Positions 43,432 to 51,726 of a stretch of DNA of 64,000 nucleotides are shown piece after piece (the first letter of the stretch is position 1; each line of letters opens with the position of its first letter). A program made the position numbers and the translations under genes. The notes under the pieces were generated by a model. That model saw only the letters and a program-made list of their open reading frames with translations. It ran no database searches and was not told where the DNA came from. The DNA is from Candidatus Neomicrothrix sp. UBA2983 (GTDB taxonomy: Bacteria; Actinomycetota; Acidimicrobiia; Acidimicrobiales; MedAcidi-G1), in NCBI GenBank assembly GCA_002346745.1, contig DEAL01000014.1, forward strand, positions 20,084 through 84,083. The letters run 5' to 3'.

Positions 43432-43692
43432 CTATGTGCTGAGGCCCATCAGTTCGCGGCGTTCGCTCTCACTTATGCCACCCCAGATGCCGTGCACGTC
43501 CCGCAGGGCCAGGGCGTAGTCGAGGCACTCGCCGGCCACCGCACAGTTCGCACAGATGGTCTTGGTACGGCCCTCTCGCCGCCGCTGCTCGTCGCGTCGC
43601 TCGCCGGCAGGCGGGGGAAAGAAGTCCAGCGCGAACGACCCCCGGCAGGCTCCTCGAACCTGCCATTCGGGGTAGGTGCCAATTCCAGCCAC
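43432..43692 (-). CDS. WhiB family transcriptional regulator
   Basis: 86-residue WhiB-like iron-sulfur protein, a family confined to actinobacteria and their phages that binds the sigma factor to control transcription. Cluster ligands are Cys16, Cys47, Cys50 and Cys56 (ICANCAVAGEC); the conserved GIWGG turn is at residues 68-72 and the basic SERRE tail follows. The GTG start has GGGGGT upstream. Which WhiB subgroup it belongs to is not certain. Convergent with selB. Confidence 0.93.
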   Translation of the reverse strand: MAGIGTYPEWQVRGACRGSFALDFFPPPAGERRDEQRRREGRTKTICANCAVAGECLDYALALRDVHGIWGGISESERRELMGLST

Positions 43693-43794
43693 TCGCGCAC
43701 CCCCTTGCTCGCGTGAGACGCTCAACCTATGACAGGCATGCATCAGGTGCAAGGGTGGGTTCGTGCCCGGCCGCTCGGGCAAAGGCGCGAGAAA

Positions 43795-45087
43795 TCAGTC
43801 CCGTGGCCGCCGCGACCGGTGGTCGCGGGCGCCACCCTCCTCGGGCTCGACCTCCAGCCACAGTCCCTCGACGGCCACGATCCGGATCGGGGCACCGGCC
43901 TCGATGGGCGTCGCCCGGTTGGTACGTGCCCGCCAGACCGCATCCCGGACCCGCACCGTGCCCTCCGGGCCGACGGCGTCGACCGCCTCGCCCATCTCGC
44001 CGACCATCCAGTCACGGCCGATCGTGGGCGTGGAGAAGCGGGTGCGCACCATCGCCGGCATGCCGGCCGCCATGCCGGCAACGGTGCCGACCAAGCCGAC
44101 AAGCAGGGGGATCCATGACATGCCGACGCCGTCGTAGAGCCAGATCGAGCCGATGAGCAGCGCCATGGTGCCGATCACCGTCCAGGCACGCGGCACGCCG
44201 GTCTGCGCGTCGACGGCGTAGCCGAACATGGCGACCACCAGCAGGGCGATCGCCCACCAGCGGGTCGGCAGCACCGCCAGGCCGTAGCAGCCGAGCAGAA
44301 ACGAGCCGGCCCCGATGACGCCGGCGATCCCGATGCCGGCGGTGAACAGCTCGAACACCAACAGGCCGGCGCCGGCAAGGAAGAGCAGGTAGGCGACCGG
44401 CGGGCTGGCAGCGGTGTGGAACAGCTGGTCGACGAGGCCCGGCTTGTGGAAGCGGGTGCGCACGACGGGGGTGGTGCCCTCACCGTCGTCGGCGACGCCC
44501 TCGAAGCCGGGGATGCCCCGCAGGTGCTCGAGCAGCACCGGCGACGGCCGGGCCAAGCCCCGTTCGACGGCCTCGGCGTAGCCGACGGTGCCGTCCACGA
44601 GGTCGGAGCCGGCTGCGAGGCCGAAGGGAGCGCCGTGCGACGCGGCTGACAGGACCGGTTCGCCCAGATCGCCGATCCGGGCACCGGGGGCGATGCCCAA
44701 GTCGTCCGCCACGCCGACCAGCTGTGCGACGGCGCCCAGCGCCCGGCTCCCCGACGGACCCACCCACACCGAGACCGGGACCGGCGAGTCGAGCACCAGG
44801 TCGGCGAGGGCGGTCACATCGGCATCGGGCACCACCGAGCCCCGGCTGTCGACCTGGAACACGAGGGCGATGGTCTCGGCCGGATCGACCGACTCGAGGG
44901 CGTCGGCCACCACCTCGAGCAGGACGGGGTCGAGCAGGCCGTTCACCTCGACCACGTCGACGACGGACTGCTCGGCGCCGTGATCGAGGCCGTCGTGGGC
45001 GGCGGCGCCGCCCATGGGCGCCAGTAGGCCGGCCACGACCAGGACGAGGCCGAGCAGGGGTCGGAGGCGGCGCGCGGTACGGGTCAT
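43795..45087 (-). CDS. NfeD-like membrane protein with degenerate ClpP-type domain
   Basis: 430-residue protein: signal peptide (to about 30), a ClpP/crotonase-like serine-protease domain (about 40-200), four to five membrane helices (about 235-345), and a C-terminal OB-like NfeD domain (VGEMGEAVDAVGPEGTVRVRDAVWRAR). Around the expected nucleophile, where active NfeD proteases read SAASAG, it reads SRALGAV, so the Ser is missing and proteolysis is unlikely. NfeD proteins usually work with SPFH/stomatin proteins; none is adjacent here. Confidence 0.85.
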   Translation of the reverse strand: MTRTARRLRPLLGLVLVVAGLLAPMGGAAAHDGLDHGAEQSVVDVVEVNGLLDPVLLEVVADALESVDPAETIALVFQVDSRGSVVPDADVTALADLVLDSPVPVSVWVGPSGSRALGAVAQLVGVADDLGIAPGARIGDLGEPVLSAASHGAPFGLAAGSDLVDGTVGYAEAVERGLARPSPVLLEHLRGIPGFEGVADDGEGTTPVVRTRFHKPGLVDQLFHTAASPPVAYLLFLAGAGLLVFELFTAGIGIAGVIGAGSFLLGCYGLAVLPTRWWAIALLVVAMFGYAVDAQTGVPRAWTVIGTMALLIGSIWLYDGVGMSWIPLLVGLVGTVAGMAAGMPAMVRTRFSTPTIGRDWMVGEMGEAVDAVGPEGTVRVRDAVWRARTNRATPIEAGAPIRIVAVEGLWLEVEPEEGGARDHRSRRPRD

Positions 45088-45143
45088 CGGAGGCTTGGGG
45101 TCGGGACGCCGGTGGGCGCCCGGCAGCCGATCAGCGCAGGGCC

Positions 45144-45485
45144 TCAGGCGGTCTCGACGAGGGCAGCGACGGCCTCCTCGACCGACTCGCAGACCGGCAC
45201 CAGGCGGTCGAAGCCGGTCGTGTGCAGCAGCCGCGTCAGGGCCGGGCGGTTGCAGGCCACGGCCACGTCGCCGTCGTTGTCCCGGGCCCGGCGGATGCCG
45301 CCGATGAGCGCCCCGAGGCCTGCCGAGTCCATGAAGGGCACCTCGGAGAGGTCGATGAGGACGTAGCGGTGGGCGGCCAGGTCGGTCAGGGCCTCGCGGA
45401 ACTGGGCGACCGTGTAGGCGTCGAGTTCGCCGACAGGTCGACAGAGCACATAGCCGTCACCTGCTTCGACCGCGATCTCCAGCAC
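45144..45485 (-). CDS. Anti-sigma factor antagonist (STAS domain), second copy
   Basis: 113-residue RsbV-like STAS protein. VLIDLSEVPFMDSAGLGALIG carries the phospho-acceptor Ser54. It resembles the antagonist at 26585 but is not next to a kinase gene here. The GTG start has GGAGG 6 nt upstream. Divergent from a lone receiver-domain gene across 125 bp, which may belong to the same signalling pathway. Confidence 0.88.
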   Translation of the reverse strand: MLEIAVEAGDGYVLCRPVGELDAYTVAQFREALTDLAAHRYVLIDLSEVPFMDSAGLGALIGGIRRARDNDGDVAVACNRPALTRLLHTTGFDRLVPVCESVEEAVAALVETA

Positions 45486-45597
45486 CGTTGCCTCCTCGAT
45501 CGTCTCCCTGAGACGGCGATCGTAGACCCGTGGGCGGCGATCGCGGTTCCGCCCCCTCGACGGAGAGCGCGGTCGGGCGGCATCGGACGGTCGGCGG

Positions 45598-45603
45598 TAC
45601 GCT
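45598..45603 (+). promoter_or_regulatory. -10-like TACGCT, leaderless
   Basis: TACGCT, seven bases, then the GTG at 45611. Confidence 0.5.
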
Positions 45604-45610
45604 CCGGGCC

Positions 45611-45985
45611 GTGTCCACCGTACTGATCGCCACCGACGTCGACCGCGTCCACGACGAGGTCGATGCCGCCATCGGCGGCGACCACGAACTGGTCCGCCTC
45701 CACGCCGGGGCCGAAGTGCGGGCCGCTGTGCTCGAGCACGACCCGGTGCTCGTGGTGCTGGACCTCCAGATCGGCAACATGGGTGGGATGGCCACCTGCC
45801 TCGACCTGCGCCTCGAGCAGCGAGCCGACCGGCTGCCCGACCAGCGGGTCGTGATGCTGCTGGACCGGTCGGCCGATGAGTGGCTGGCGGCACAGGCCGA
45901 GGCCGACGCCTGGCTGGTCAAGCCGATCGACCCGCTGGCCCTGCGCCGCACCGTTGCGGACCTGCTGGCCAACCAGCCCACCTGA
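45611..45985 (+). CDS. Single-domain response-regulator-like receiver
   Basis: 124-residue receiver domain without an output domain. The phospho-acceptor is Asp51 in VLVVLDLQIGNMGG and the conserved Lys104 is in WLVKPIDP; the acidic pair near the N-terminus is TDVD. It may regulate by protein-protein contact. The gene lies opposite a STAS antagonist, hinting at a link between phosphorelay and partner switching. No histidine kinase is encoded nearby. Confidence 0.82.
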   Translation: MSTVLIATDVDRVHDEVDAAIGGDHELVRLHAGAEVRAAVLEHDPVLVVLDLQIGNMGGMATCLDLRLEQRADRLPDQRVVMLLDRSADEWLAAQAEADAWLVKPIDPLALRRTVADLLANQPT

Positions 45986-46031
45986 CCCGCCTGACGGCCG
46001 GTTCCCCCGACCGGTGCCCGGGCGCGACCGG

Positions 46032-46037
46032 TAGCCT
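46032..46037 (+). promoter_or_regulatory. -10-like TAGCCT for tRNA-Pro
   Basis: TAGCCT located 11 bp before the mature 5' end of tRNA-Pro. Confidence 0.4.
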
Positions 46038-46048
46038 CTGTCCGCACA

Positions 46049-46125
46049 CGGGTAGTGGCGCAGGTTGGTAGCGCGCCTCGTTCGGGACGAGGAGGTCGTG
46101 GGTTCAAATCCCGCCTACCCGACCA
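46049..46125 (+). tRNA. tRNA-Pro (anticodon CGG)
   Basis: 77-nt tRNA including encoded CCA. Acceptor CGGGTAG pairs with CTACCCG, discriminator A. Anticodon stem CCTCG/CGAGG with loop TTCGGGA gives CGG. The T arm is GTGGG-TTCAAAT-CCCGC. Confidence 0.95.
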
Positions 46126-46131
46126 TGGGGT

Positions 46132-46164
46132 CTCGGCAGGTTATTGAAAACGGCTCGGCAGGTT
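46132..46164. repeat. Direct repeat CTCGGCAGGTT x2 after tRNA-Pro
   Basis: Exact 11-bp repeat at 46132-46142 and 46154-46164, starting 7 bp after tRNA-Pro in an A/T-richer stretch. Nothing else is recognisable in the 247-bp gap up to 46372. Confidence 0.5.
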
Positions 46165-46372
46165 TCGACCACGACGAGTGACCGGACCGGGCTCGACTGG
46201 CGCTCTTGAAGGAACTCTTGGTGCCGGTGTCTGCTGCATGCCGATGACCGTCCGGGCCGACCCAAACGGCGCACGTGTTCCGGCGCTGGAGACTGCTCAT
46301 GAGGCCTCAAGGCGACAAGTCGGTCCGCCTCACCAGCCGGCACCTACCGGACCTGCGGGCTTGCCCGGCCGA

Positions 46373-47164
46373 CTAGGCCGTTGCCTTCAGAACAATGCGT
46401 TCGTCCAGGGGGCTCGGCGGACGGTCCTCGAGCCCGCCGGTCACGCCGATGTCGCCGAATCCAGCCTGTTCCAGCATCGACTCCACATCTTCTGTCAGAT
46501 ACCCACGGATCAGGATCGCATACGACTCGTCGGCGACCTCTGCGCCGCCAACGAATTCCCGAACCGAAATCTCACGAGTAACGGTTCGCTCAGCCTCATC
46601 AACGGTGAGCAAGCGGGTCCTGAGTTCCAACTCTGATCCATCGCTCGACCGTCGACGGTCACCCTGTTCGGACCAGTCGCTCGGCAGTTCCAGATTCCCC
46701 GCCCGAACTTGGCCATAGTCCGCATCGCGCTTGGTTGGATGGTGGTCCATGACGAGCGTCCCACCCGGCTCCAGGTGCGCGTGGACCCGACGCAACCCCT
46801 CGAGGTCGGTAGCTCGGGTCCCACCGAGACCGAACGAACCGCAGAAGAGGACCGTGCGATACCGGCGCGGCATGTCGAGTTCGTGCATGGCCTGCCGGTA
46901 GAGGTCCGCGGACAGCCCCTCCGCCCTCACCATGCGGGCACACCAGGCGAGCATGTCCCCAGAGACGTCACTTCCGTCGATGTCGATTCCTGAACGCAGG
47001 AGGGGGAGCAGCAGTCGTCCGGTGCCGCATCCCGCATCCAACACTGGCTCGCCACAACACCTGATGGCATCCCGAAAGAAGGCGATGTCGTCGCCACCCT
47101 CGCTGAACTCCGCCCACCAGCGCGCAACAAGGCCGTAGTGCCACGTCTGGATGTCGTCGCTCAT
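46373..47164 (-). CDS. SAM-dependent methyltransferase
   Basis: 263-residue class I methyltransferase with the SAM-binding motif VLDAGCGTGRLLLPLL near residues 41-56, an acidic residue after the second strand (IDGSDVS), and the post-motif LEPGGTLVMDHHP. The substrate is unknown. Its base composition is visibly lower in G+C than its neighbours and it sits beside tRNA-Pro, so it may have been acquired. The TAGTCT hexamer upstream of the ATG implies a leaderless mRNA. Confidence 0.85.
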   Translation of the reverse strand: MSDDIQTWHYGLVARWWAEFSEGGDDIAFFRDAIRCCGEPVLDAGCGTGRLLLPLLRSGIDIDGSDVSGDMLAWCARMVRAEGLSADLYRQAMHELDMPRRYRTVLFCGSFGLGGTRATDLEGLRRVHAHLEPGGTLVMDHHPTKRDADYGQVRAGNLELPSDWSEQGDRRRSSDGSELELRTRLLTVDEAERTVTREISVREFVGGAEVADESYAILIRGYLTEDVESMLEQAGFGDIGVTGGLEDRPPSPLDERIVLKATA

Positions 47165-47170
47165 TGCCCG

Positions 47171-47176
47171 AGACTA
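47171..47176 (-). promoter_or_regulatory. -10-like TAGTCT for the methyltransferase
   Basis: TAGTCT on the minus strand, 6 nt before the ATG at 47164. Confidence 0.5.
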
Positions 47177-47285
47177 AGGCGGTCCGGATCGCACGCGCAG
47201 AACCGGTTCCCAACTGCCGGGAAGCACCCCATCCTCAGGTTCTCGTGACGTGGGCCTTCCGGGTGGCGGTCCCGGCGCCGGACGC

Positions 47286-47317
47286 GAACGAACCCGCCCC
47301 GATGGGCGGGTTCGTTC
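47286..47317 (-). terminator. Strong hairpin downstream of the 102-residue protein gene
   Basis: A perfect 14-bp stem GAACGAACCCGCCC and its complement with a 4-base loop, 9 bp after the stop at 47327. It also insulates the methyltransferase promoter. Confidence 0.8.
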
Positions 47318-47326
47318 CCTCCCGGC

Positions 47327-47635
47327 CTAGCCGAGGGCCGCGGTGAACGTCGGCCAGAGCTCCTCCATGGTCGAGAACATCCCGCGCGACTCGACGTCGA
47401 GCAGTTGCGCCGCGTCGATCTGGATGGCCGCGGTCGCTGCCGCATCGGCATCCGGATAGGTCACGATGGCCACGTTGGCGGCCCTGGCGTGGTCGTAGCC
47501 GACGAGCGACATCTCGCCGCCGTTGGCGGCGACGATGGCCTGCACCTCGGCGAAGCTGGCGTTGGCCTCGTCCGCGGTGGTCCCGGAACGCATCTTCGCT
47601 CCCGGCCGGCTCACGGTGATGGTCGTGTAGGACAT
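47327..47635 (-). CDS. Hypothetical small alpha/beta protein
   Basis: 102-residue soluble protein (MSYTTITVSRPGAKMRSG at the start; IVTYPDADAAATAAIQIDA later). Two predicted beta-alpha-beta units with small residues suggest a dimeric ferredoxin-like barrel, but no family is recognised. The ATG has GGGGGAGA about 5 nt upstream. It is transcribed alone, between the terminator above and the PLP enzyme gene. Confidence 0.65.
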   Translation of the reverse strand: MSYTTITVSRPGAKMRSGTTADEANASFAEVQAIVAANGGEMSLVGYDHARAANVAIVTYPDADAAATAAIQIDAAQLLDVESRGMFSTMEELWPTFTAALG

Positions 47636-47730
47636 GGCTGTCTCCCCCTTGTTGGTCAATGGAGGGACGATGCTCGCGCGTCCTGCGCCGCCGTGCTCGG
47701 GGACCCGGAAATCGCCGTCAGATGGCGGCC

Positions 47731-48843
47731 TCAGCCCAGGCCGCGGGCGAGGTCGGCCCAGAGGTCGTCGACGTGCTCGCAGCCGACGCTGAGGCGGACG
47801 AGGCCGGGCGGCAGGTGCTCCTGGCCGGACCAGCGGGCGCGGCGCTCGATGGTCGACTCCACGCCGCCGAGGCTGGTCGCCGAGTGGACGACCTCGAGCC
47901 GCCCGATGAAGGCCTCGGTCTCCTCGGCGTCGCCGTCCACCTCGAAGGTGACGATGGCGCCGAACCCGTCGAGCACCCGGCGGGCCGTGTCGTGGGTGGG
48001 GTGGTCGGGCAGGCCCGGGTAGCGCACGTCCCGGACCCGGGGATGGTCCTGCAGGCGCACGGCCAACTCGCCGGCGTTGGCCTGGCCGCGCTCGAGGCGC
48101 AGGGCGAGGGTGCGGGCGCCCCGGATGGCGAGGAACGCCTCGAGCGCCCCCGGGATCGCCCCCAGCAGCATCCGGGAGCGGCGCAGGGCGGCGTCCAGGT
48201 CGGCGTCACGGGTGACGGTCACGCCCGCCAGCAGGTCGCTGTGGCCGCCGATGAACTTGGTGGCCGAGTGGACGACCACGTCGGCGCCGAACTCCAGCGG
48301 CCGCTGGTTGAGCGGCGTGGCGAACGTGTTGTCGACCACCACCAACGCATCCGACGCGTGGCCGGCCGCGCAGATGGGCGCCAGGTCGGCGACCTCCAGA
48401 AGCGGATTGGACGGCGACTCCAGCCAGAGCACGTCGGCCGCCGGTGCGGCGGCCACCCAGGCGTCGGCATCGGCGACGGGGAGCCGGTCGACGGTCCAGC
48501 GGCCGCGGGCCATCCCGTCGTCGGCCAGGCCCGCCACGCCGTGGTAGCAGTCGCCGGGCAGCACCAGGTGCGACTCTGCCGGCACCTGGTCGAGCACGGC
48601 CGAGCAGGCGGCCATGCCGCTGCCGAAGGCGGTGGCCGTCCCGCCCTCCAGCCGGCCCACGAGCGCCTCGAGGGCCTCGAGGGTCGGCGAGCCGTCGACC
48701 CGGGTGTAGGAGTGGGCACCGTCGGCGACGAACGTCGAGGCGAGGACCGGCGGGACGTTCAGGGGGTCGCCGGGACCGGCGTCGCGGCCGCCGGCGACCA
48801 GCCAGGTGTCCGGATGCCAGTCGTCGGAGGGTGCGCCGTCCAT
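47731..48843 (-). CDS. Cys/Met metabolism PLP enzyme (cystathionine synthase/lyase type)
   Basis: 370-residue PLP enzyme of the MetB/MetC/MegL fold. It has YTRVDGSPTLEALEALVGRLEGG near residue 46, FGSGMAACSAVL near 73, WLESPSNPLLEVADL near 139, and the PLP Lys in VVHSATKFIGGHSDLLAG near 195, followed by SLGGVESTIERRARW. Whether it is cystathionine gamma-synthase, gamma-lyase or beta-lyase cannot be fixed by eye. Leaderless-type start. Confidence 0.88.
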   Translation of the reverse strand: MDGAPSDDWHPDTWLVAGGRDAGPGDPLNVPPVLASTFVADGAHSYTRVDGSPTLEALEALVGRLEGGTATAFGSGMAACSAVLDQVPAESHLVLPGDCYHGVAGLADDGMARGRWTVDRLPVADADAWVAAAPAADVLWLESPSNPLLEVADLAPICAAGHASDALVVVDNTFATPLNQRPLEFGADVVVHSATKFIGGHSDLLAGVTVTRDADLDAALRRSRMLLGAIPGALEAFLAIRGARTLALRLERGQANAGELAVRLQDHPRVRDVRYPGLPDHPTHDTARRVLDGFGAIVTFEVDGDAEETEAFIGRLEVVHSATSLGGVESTIERRARWSGQEHLPPGLVRLSVGCEHVDDLWADLARGLG

Positions 48844-48852
48844 GGGAGGCGC

Positions 48853-48858
48853 ACGCTA
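48853..48858 (-). promoter_or_regulatory. -10-like TAGCGT for the PLP enzyme
   Basis: TAGCGT on the minus strand, 9 nt before the ATG at 48843. Confidence 0.4.
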
Positions 48859-48889
48859 CCGGACCCGTTGTTCGCCGCCCGGCGCCGGC

Positions 48890-49072
48890 TCAGCTCAGGA
48901 CGCCCGGGCGGGGGCGACGGCCCGACGGGCTCTTGCCGGCCGTGTCGGCCAGGTTCGAAATGGTCCGCACGACCGAGCTAGAGAGGCCGGCGCTGAAGCC
49001 GGTGCCGATGGCGAGGATGACGAGCGAGCGCAGGTCGTCCTTGGCCCGGTCGGTGTTGGAGTAGGCACGCAT
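48890..49072 (-). CDS. 60-residue small protein
   Basis: Starts MRAYSNTDRAKDDLRSLVIL and has one hydrophobic/amphipathic segment (LVILAIGTGFSAGLSSSVV), then a basic Pro/Arg tail. GGAAGA lies about 8 nt before the ATG. Unknown family; coding status rests on the Shine-Dalgarno and amino-acid pattern. Confidence 0.5.
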   Translation of the reverse strand: MRAYSNTDRAKDDLRSLVILAIGTGFSAGLSSSVVRTISNLADTAGKSPSGRRPRPGVLS

Positions 49073-49189
49073 GGGGATCTTCCGTGTTCCTTCACTGGGG
49101 CGCCACGGGGGAGGCCCGGGGCGCAGGGGGATTGCACTTTCGTCGGTCGACACCGCCCCGCCAGGCCCTAAAAGGGCAGGTCAGCGGTG

Positions 49190-49205
49190 GTTACCAGTCG
49201 GTAAC
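49190..49205. promoter_or_regulatory. Palindrome GTTACC-N4-GGTAAC
   Basis: A perfect 6-bp inverted repeat in the 222-bp gap between the small gene at 48890 and the sulfatase end; candidate operator for the former. Otherwise the gap shows nothing clear. Confidence 0.35.
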
Positions 49206-49294
49206 GGACCGATGTCCCAGTGTGCCGCGCCGCTCGCCCACCCGCACCGAGACAGTGGTCACAGGCGCGCGCTGCATGCCCGGCCCGTGGCCGC

Positions 49295-50776
49295 TCAGTC
49301 CTCCGGATCGCGCAGGGTCAGCATCCCCGACGGGGTGGCCAGCCGGTTCGCCAGCGGCCCGTCCTCGACCCCGGGCCGCCACTCCAGCAGGTCCTCGGCG
49401 TAGGTGCGCATGGCCGGGTGCTCGAGCAGCGGCTCGACCTCGTCGGGGTCCGACTCGAGGTCCACGTAGAGCGGCGGCATCCCGCCGAACAGCACCAGCT
49501 TGCCGACCCGGTCCCGCTGCACCGCCAGGTTGCAGTCGGCCAGCCGCAGCCCCAGCATCCGTCCGAACAGTCGGAAGTCGAACTCCCAGTGCACCGCCGA
49601 CCGCCACGACGGCGCCGACCCCGACTCGAGGAACGGCCGCAACGACCGCCCCTGGCACTGCGCCGGCACCGGCAGGCCGGCCAGGTCCAGCAGCGTCGGC
49701 ATCACGTCGACGTGCTCCGTGAACTCGTCGACGGACACGCCCGACACGCCCCCGAGGTCCGGGTAGCGCACGATCAGCGGCACGTGGAACGCCCGATCGT
49801 GGAAGCCCATCTTGCTCATCAGGCCGTGGTCGCCCAGCAGTTCGCCGTGGTCCGAGGTGACCGCCACGACCGTCCGGTCGGCGCACCCCGCCGCGTCGAG
49901 GGCGCCCAACAGGCGGCCCATCTGGTCGTCGACCTCGGCGATCATCCCGTAGTAGGTGGCCCGCACCTGGCGGACCTCGAGCGGATCGTCCGACGCCGCC
50001 GTGAACCCGAAGCCGGCCAACGCCTCGAGGAACGGGTGGCCGGTGGACGGCGCCGGCAGCGGCGCCGGGACCCCGGCCGGGTCGTGCAGGTCGTTGTACG
50101 GCGCCGGCACATGGAACGGCGGATGCGGCCGCCACAGCGACACGTGGAGGAACCAGGGCTCCGGCAAGCCGTCCAGTTCCTCGAGCACCCGGTCGACGAC
50201 GAACGCCGTCTCGGTCTCGTCGGCGTCGTACGGCGACGGCGGCCACGTCGACCCCCGCCCCGGCGGGGGCTCCACGTCGTCGCGGGGGCGGATCAGCCGC
50301 TCCCGGTCCGAGATGTCGTGGCCCCGCCCCTCCATCCACCGGTACCAGGCCTCCCGGTCCTCGGGGACCTCCAGGCGGACCTCGAACCCCGGCAACGGCC
50401 CCTCGTAGGTGAGGAGGCGGGGGTCGTCGTCGTCCACCGTGCGGGGGTCGACCGTCTGGTCGGTGTGCCCGAACAGGCGCGGGTCGTAGCCGCCCGCCCG
50501 GGCCTCGAGGGCGACGTTGGTGAGGCCGGCGTCGAGCGGCGTGCCGTTGAACACCACCCGGTTGGTGTGCTGGTAGGTGCCGGTCAGCAGGCAGGCCCGG
50601 CTGGGGGCGCACGGCGAGGCCTGGCTGTAGTGGGCGGCGAACCTCACCCCGTCGGCGGCGAGGGCGTCCAGGTTCGGCGTCCGCACCAGCGGATGGCCGG
50701 CCGCCCCGAAGCTGTCGGCCCGCCACTGGTCGATGGTGACGAACAGCAGGTTCGGGCGGGCTGAGGTGCTCGACAT
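49295..50776 (-). CDS. Type I sulfatase/phosphonate monoester hydrolase family enzyme
   Basis: 493-residue alkaline-phosphatase-superfamily hydrolase. The sulfatase signature CAPSRACLLTG has Cys56, the residue oxidised to formylglycine. Metal ligands are in FVTIDQWRADS (Asp16) and TSDHGELLGDHGLMSK near 315. No signal peptide, so it is probably cytoplasmic, like phosphonate monoester hydrolases and choline sulfatases. It is divergent from an EamA transporter 53 bp away, which could import or export its substrate. A formylglycine-generating enzyme is not in the window. Confidence 0.9.
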   Translation of the reverse strand: MSSTSARPNLLFVTIDQWRADSFGAAGHPLVRTPNLDALAADGVRFAAHYSQASPCAPSRACLLTGTYQHTNRVVFNGTPLDAGLTNVALEARAGGYDPRLFGHTDQTVDPRTVDDDDPRLLTYEGPLPGFEVRLEVPEDREAWYRWMEGRGHDISDRERLIRPRDDVEPPPGRGSTWPPSPYDADETETAFVVDRVLEELDGLPEPWFLHVSLWRPHPPFHVPAPYNDLHDPAGVPAPLPAPSTGHPFLEALAGFGFTAASDDPLEVRQVRATYYGMIAEVDDQMGRLLGALDAAGCADRTVVAVTSDHGELLGDHGLMSKMGFHDRAFHVPLIVRYPDLGGVSGVSVDEFTEHVDVMPTLLDLAGLPVPAQCQGRSLRPFLESGSAPSWRSAVHWEFDFRLFGRMLGLRLADCNLAVQRDRVGKLVLFGGMPPLYVDLESDPDEVEPLLEHPAMRTYAEDLLEWRPGVEDGPLANRLATPSGMLTLRDPED

Positions 50777-50817
50777 CGGCGCATCCTCGCGCGTTCCGTC
50801 CCGAGAACCCGCACCAC

Positions 50818-50823
50818 TAGTGT
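50818..50823 (+). promoter_or_regulatory. -10-like TAGTGT for the EamA gene
   Basis: TAGTGT, six bases, then the ATG at 50830. Confidence 0.5.
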
Positions 50824-50829
50824 CCGGCG

Positions 50830-51726
50830 ATGCCGCTGCCCCGCCTGCCCCGGGAAGGACGCCCCCTCGGCCTCCTGCTGGCCGCCACCGGCATGTTCCT
50901 CGTGTCCACCGACTCACTGTTCATCCGGATCGCCGACCTCGACGGCTGGACCATCGCCTTCTTCGCCAGCCTCTGGTCGACACCGGTGATGTGGACGATC
51001 GCTACCCGCAGCCTCGGCCGTGACCTGCCCGACCGGTTTCGGGAGTTCCGGACGCCCCTGCTGGCCTCGGGGTTCCTCGGCGCCTGCGGCACGACCGCGT
51101 TCATCACCGCCGTGACCAAGACCGACGTCGCCAACGTCGTCGCCATCATCGCCGCCGCCCCGATCTTCGCCGCCGTCTTCGCCCGGATCGCCCTCGGCGA
51201 ACGGACTTCGCCCCGGACCTGGCTCGGCATCGCCGGAGCCGTCGCCGGGATCCTCGTGATCGTCGGCGGCTCACTCGGCGGCGGCGGGATCGGCGGCGAC
51301 CTGCTGGCCGTCCTCGCCATCTCCATCTTCGGCGTCAACCTCACCATCTGGCGGCGCCACCCCGAACTGCCCCGGACGGTCCTCGTCGCCCTGACCGCCA
51401 CCTTCAGCGTGCTCGTCACCGCCGTGCCCGCCGACCCGTCAACCCTCCACGGCGACGCCCTGCTGGCCACCCTCGCCATGGGCTGCCTGTTCGGCCCCGC
51501 CGCCCGGTTCTGCATGTCGACCGCCACCCGGTATGCCCCACCCGCCGAGGTCAGCCTGTTCACGCCCATCGAGACCGTGTGCGGCACGGCCTGGGCGTGG
51601 ATCTGGTTCGACGAGGTGCCCCCGACCGCCACCTTCGTCGGCGCCGCCGTCGTGCTCGCCGCCGTCACCTACGGTGTGACCGGGCCGGCCGCCGACGTGA
51701 CCCCGGCCAACACCCCGCACACCTGA
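50830..51726 (+). CDS. EamA/DMT family transporter
   Basis: 298-residue membrane protein with ten helices in two EamA repeats (about residues 16-140 and 155-285), such as LLLAATGMFLVSTDSLFIRIA and FTPIETVCGTAWAWIWFDEVPP. DMT-superfamily members export amino acids or metabolites, but no substrate is evident. It faces the sulfatase gene. The last codons and the stop lie inside a 31-bp sequence that is repeated immediately downstream. Confidence 0.88.
   Translation: MPLPRLPREGRPLGLLLAATGMFLVSTDSLFIRIADLDGWTIAFFASLWSTPVMWTIATRSLGRDLPDRFREFRTPLLASGFLGACGTTAFITAVTKTDVANVVAIIAAAPIFAAVFARIALGERTSPRTWLGIAGAVAGILVIVGGSLGGGGIGGDLLAVLAISIFGVNLTIWRRHPELPRTVLVALTATFSVLVTAVPADPSTLHGDALLATLAMGCLFGPAARFCMSTATRYAPPAEVSLFTPIETVCGTAWAWIWFDEVPPTATFVGAAVVLAAVTYGVTGPAADVTPANTPHT

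Noticed and set aside
46178..46636. Open frames between tRNA-Pro and the methyltransferase end, considered as an integrase remnant
   Set aside because: Translations show no integrase motif (R..HxxR..Y) and overlap the methyltransferase; no second copy of the tRNA end was found to act as an attachment site.
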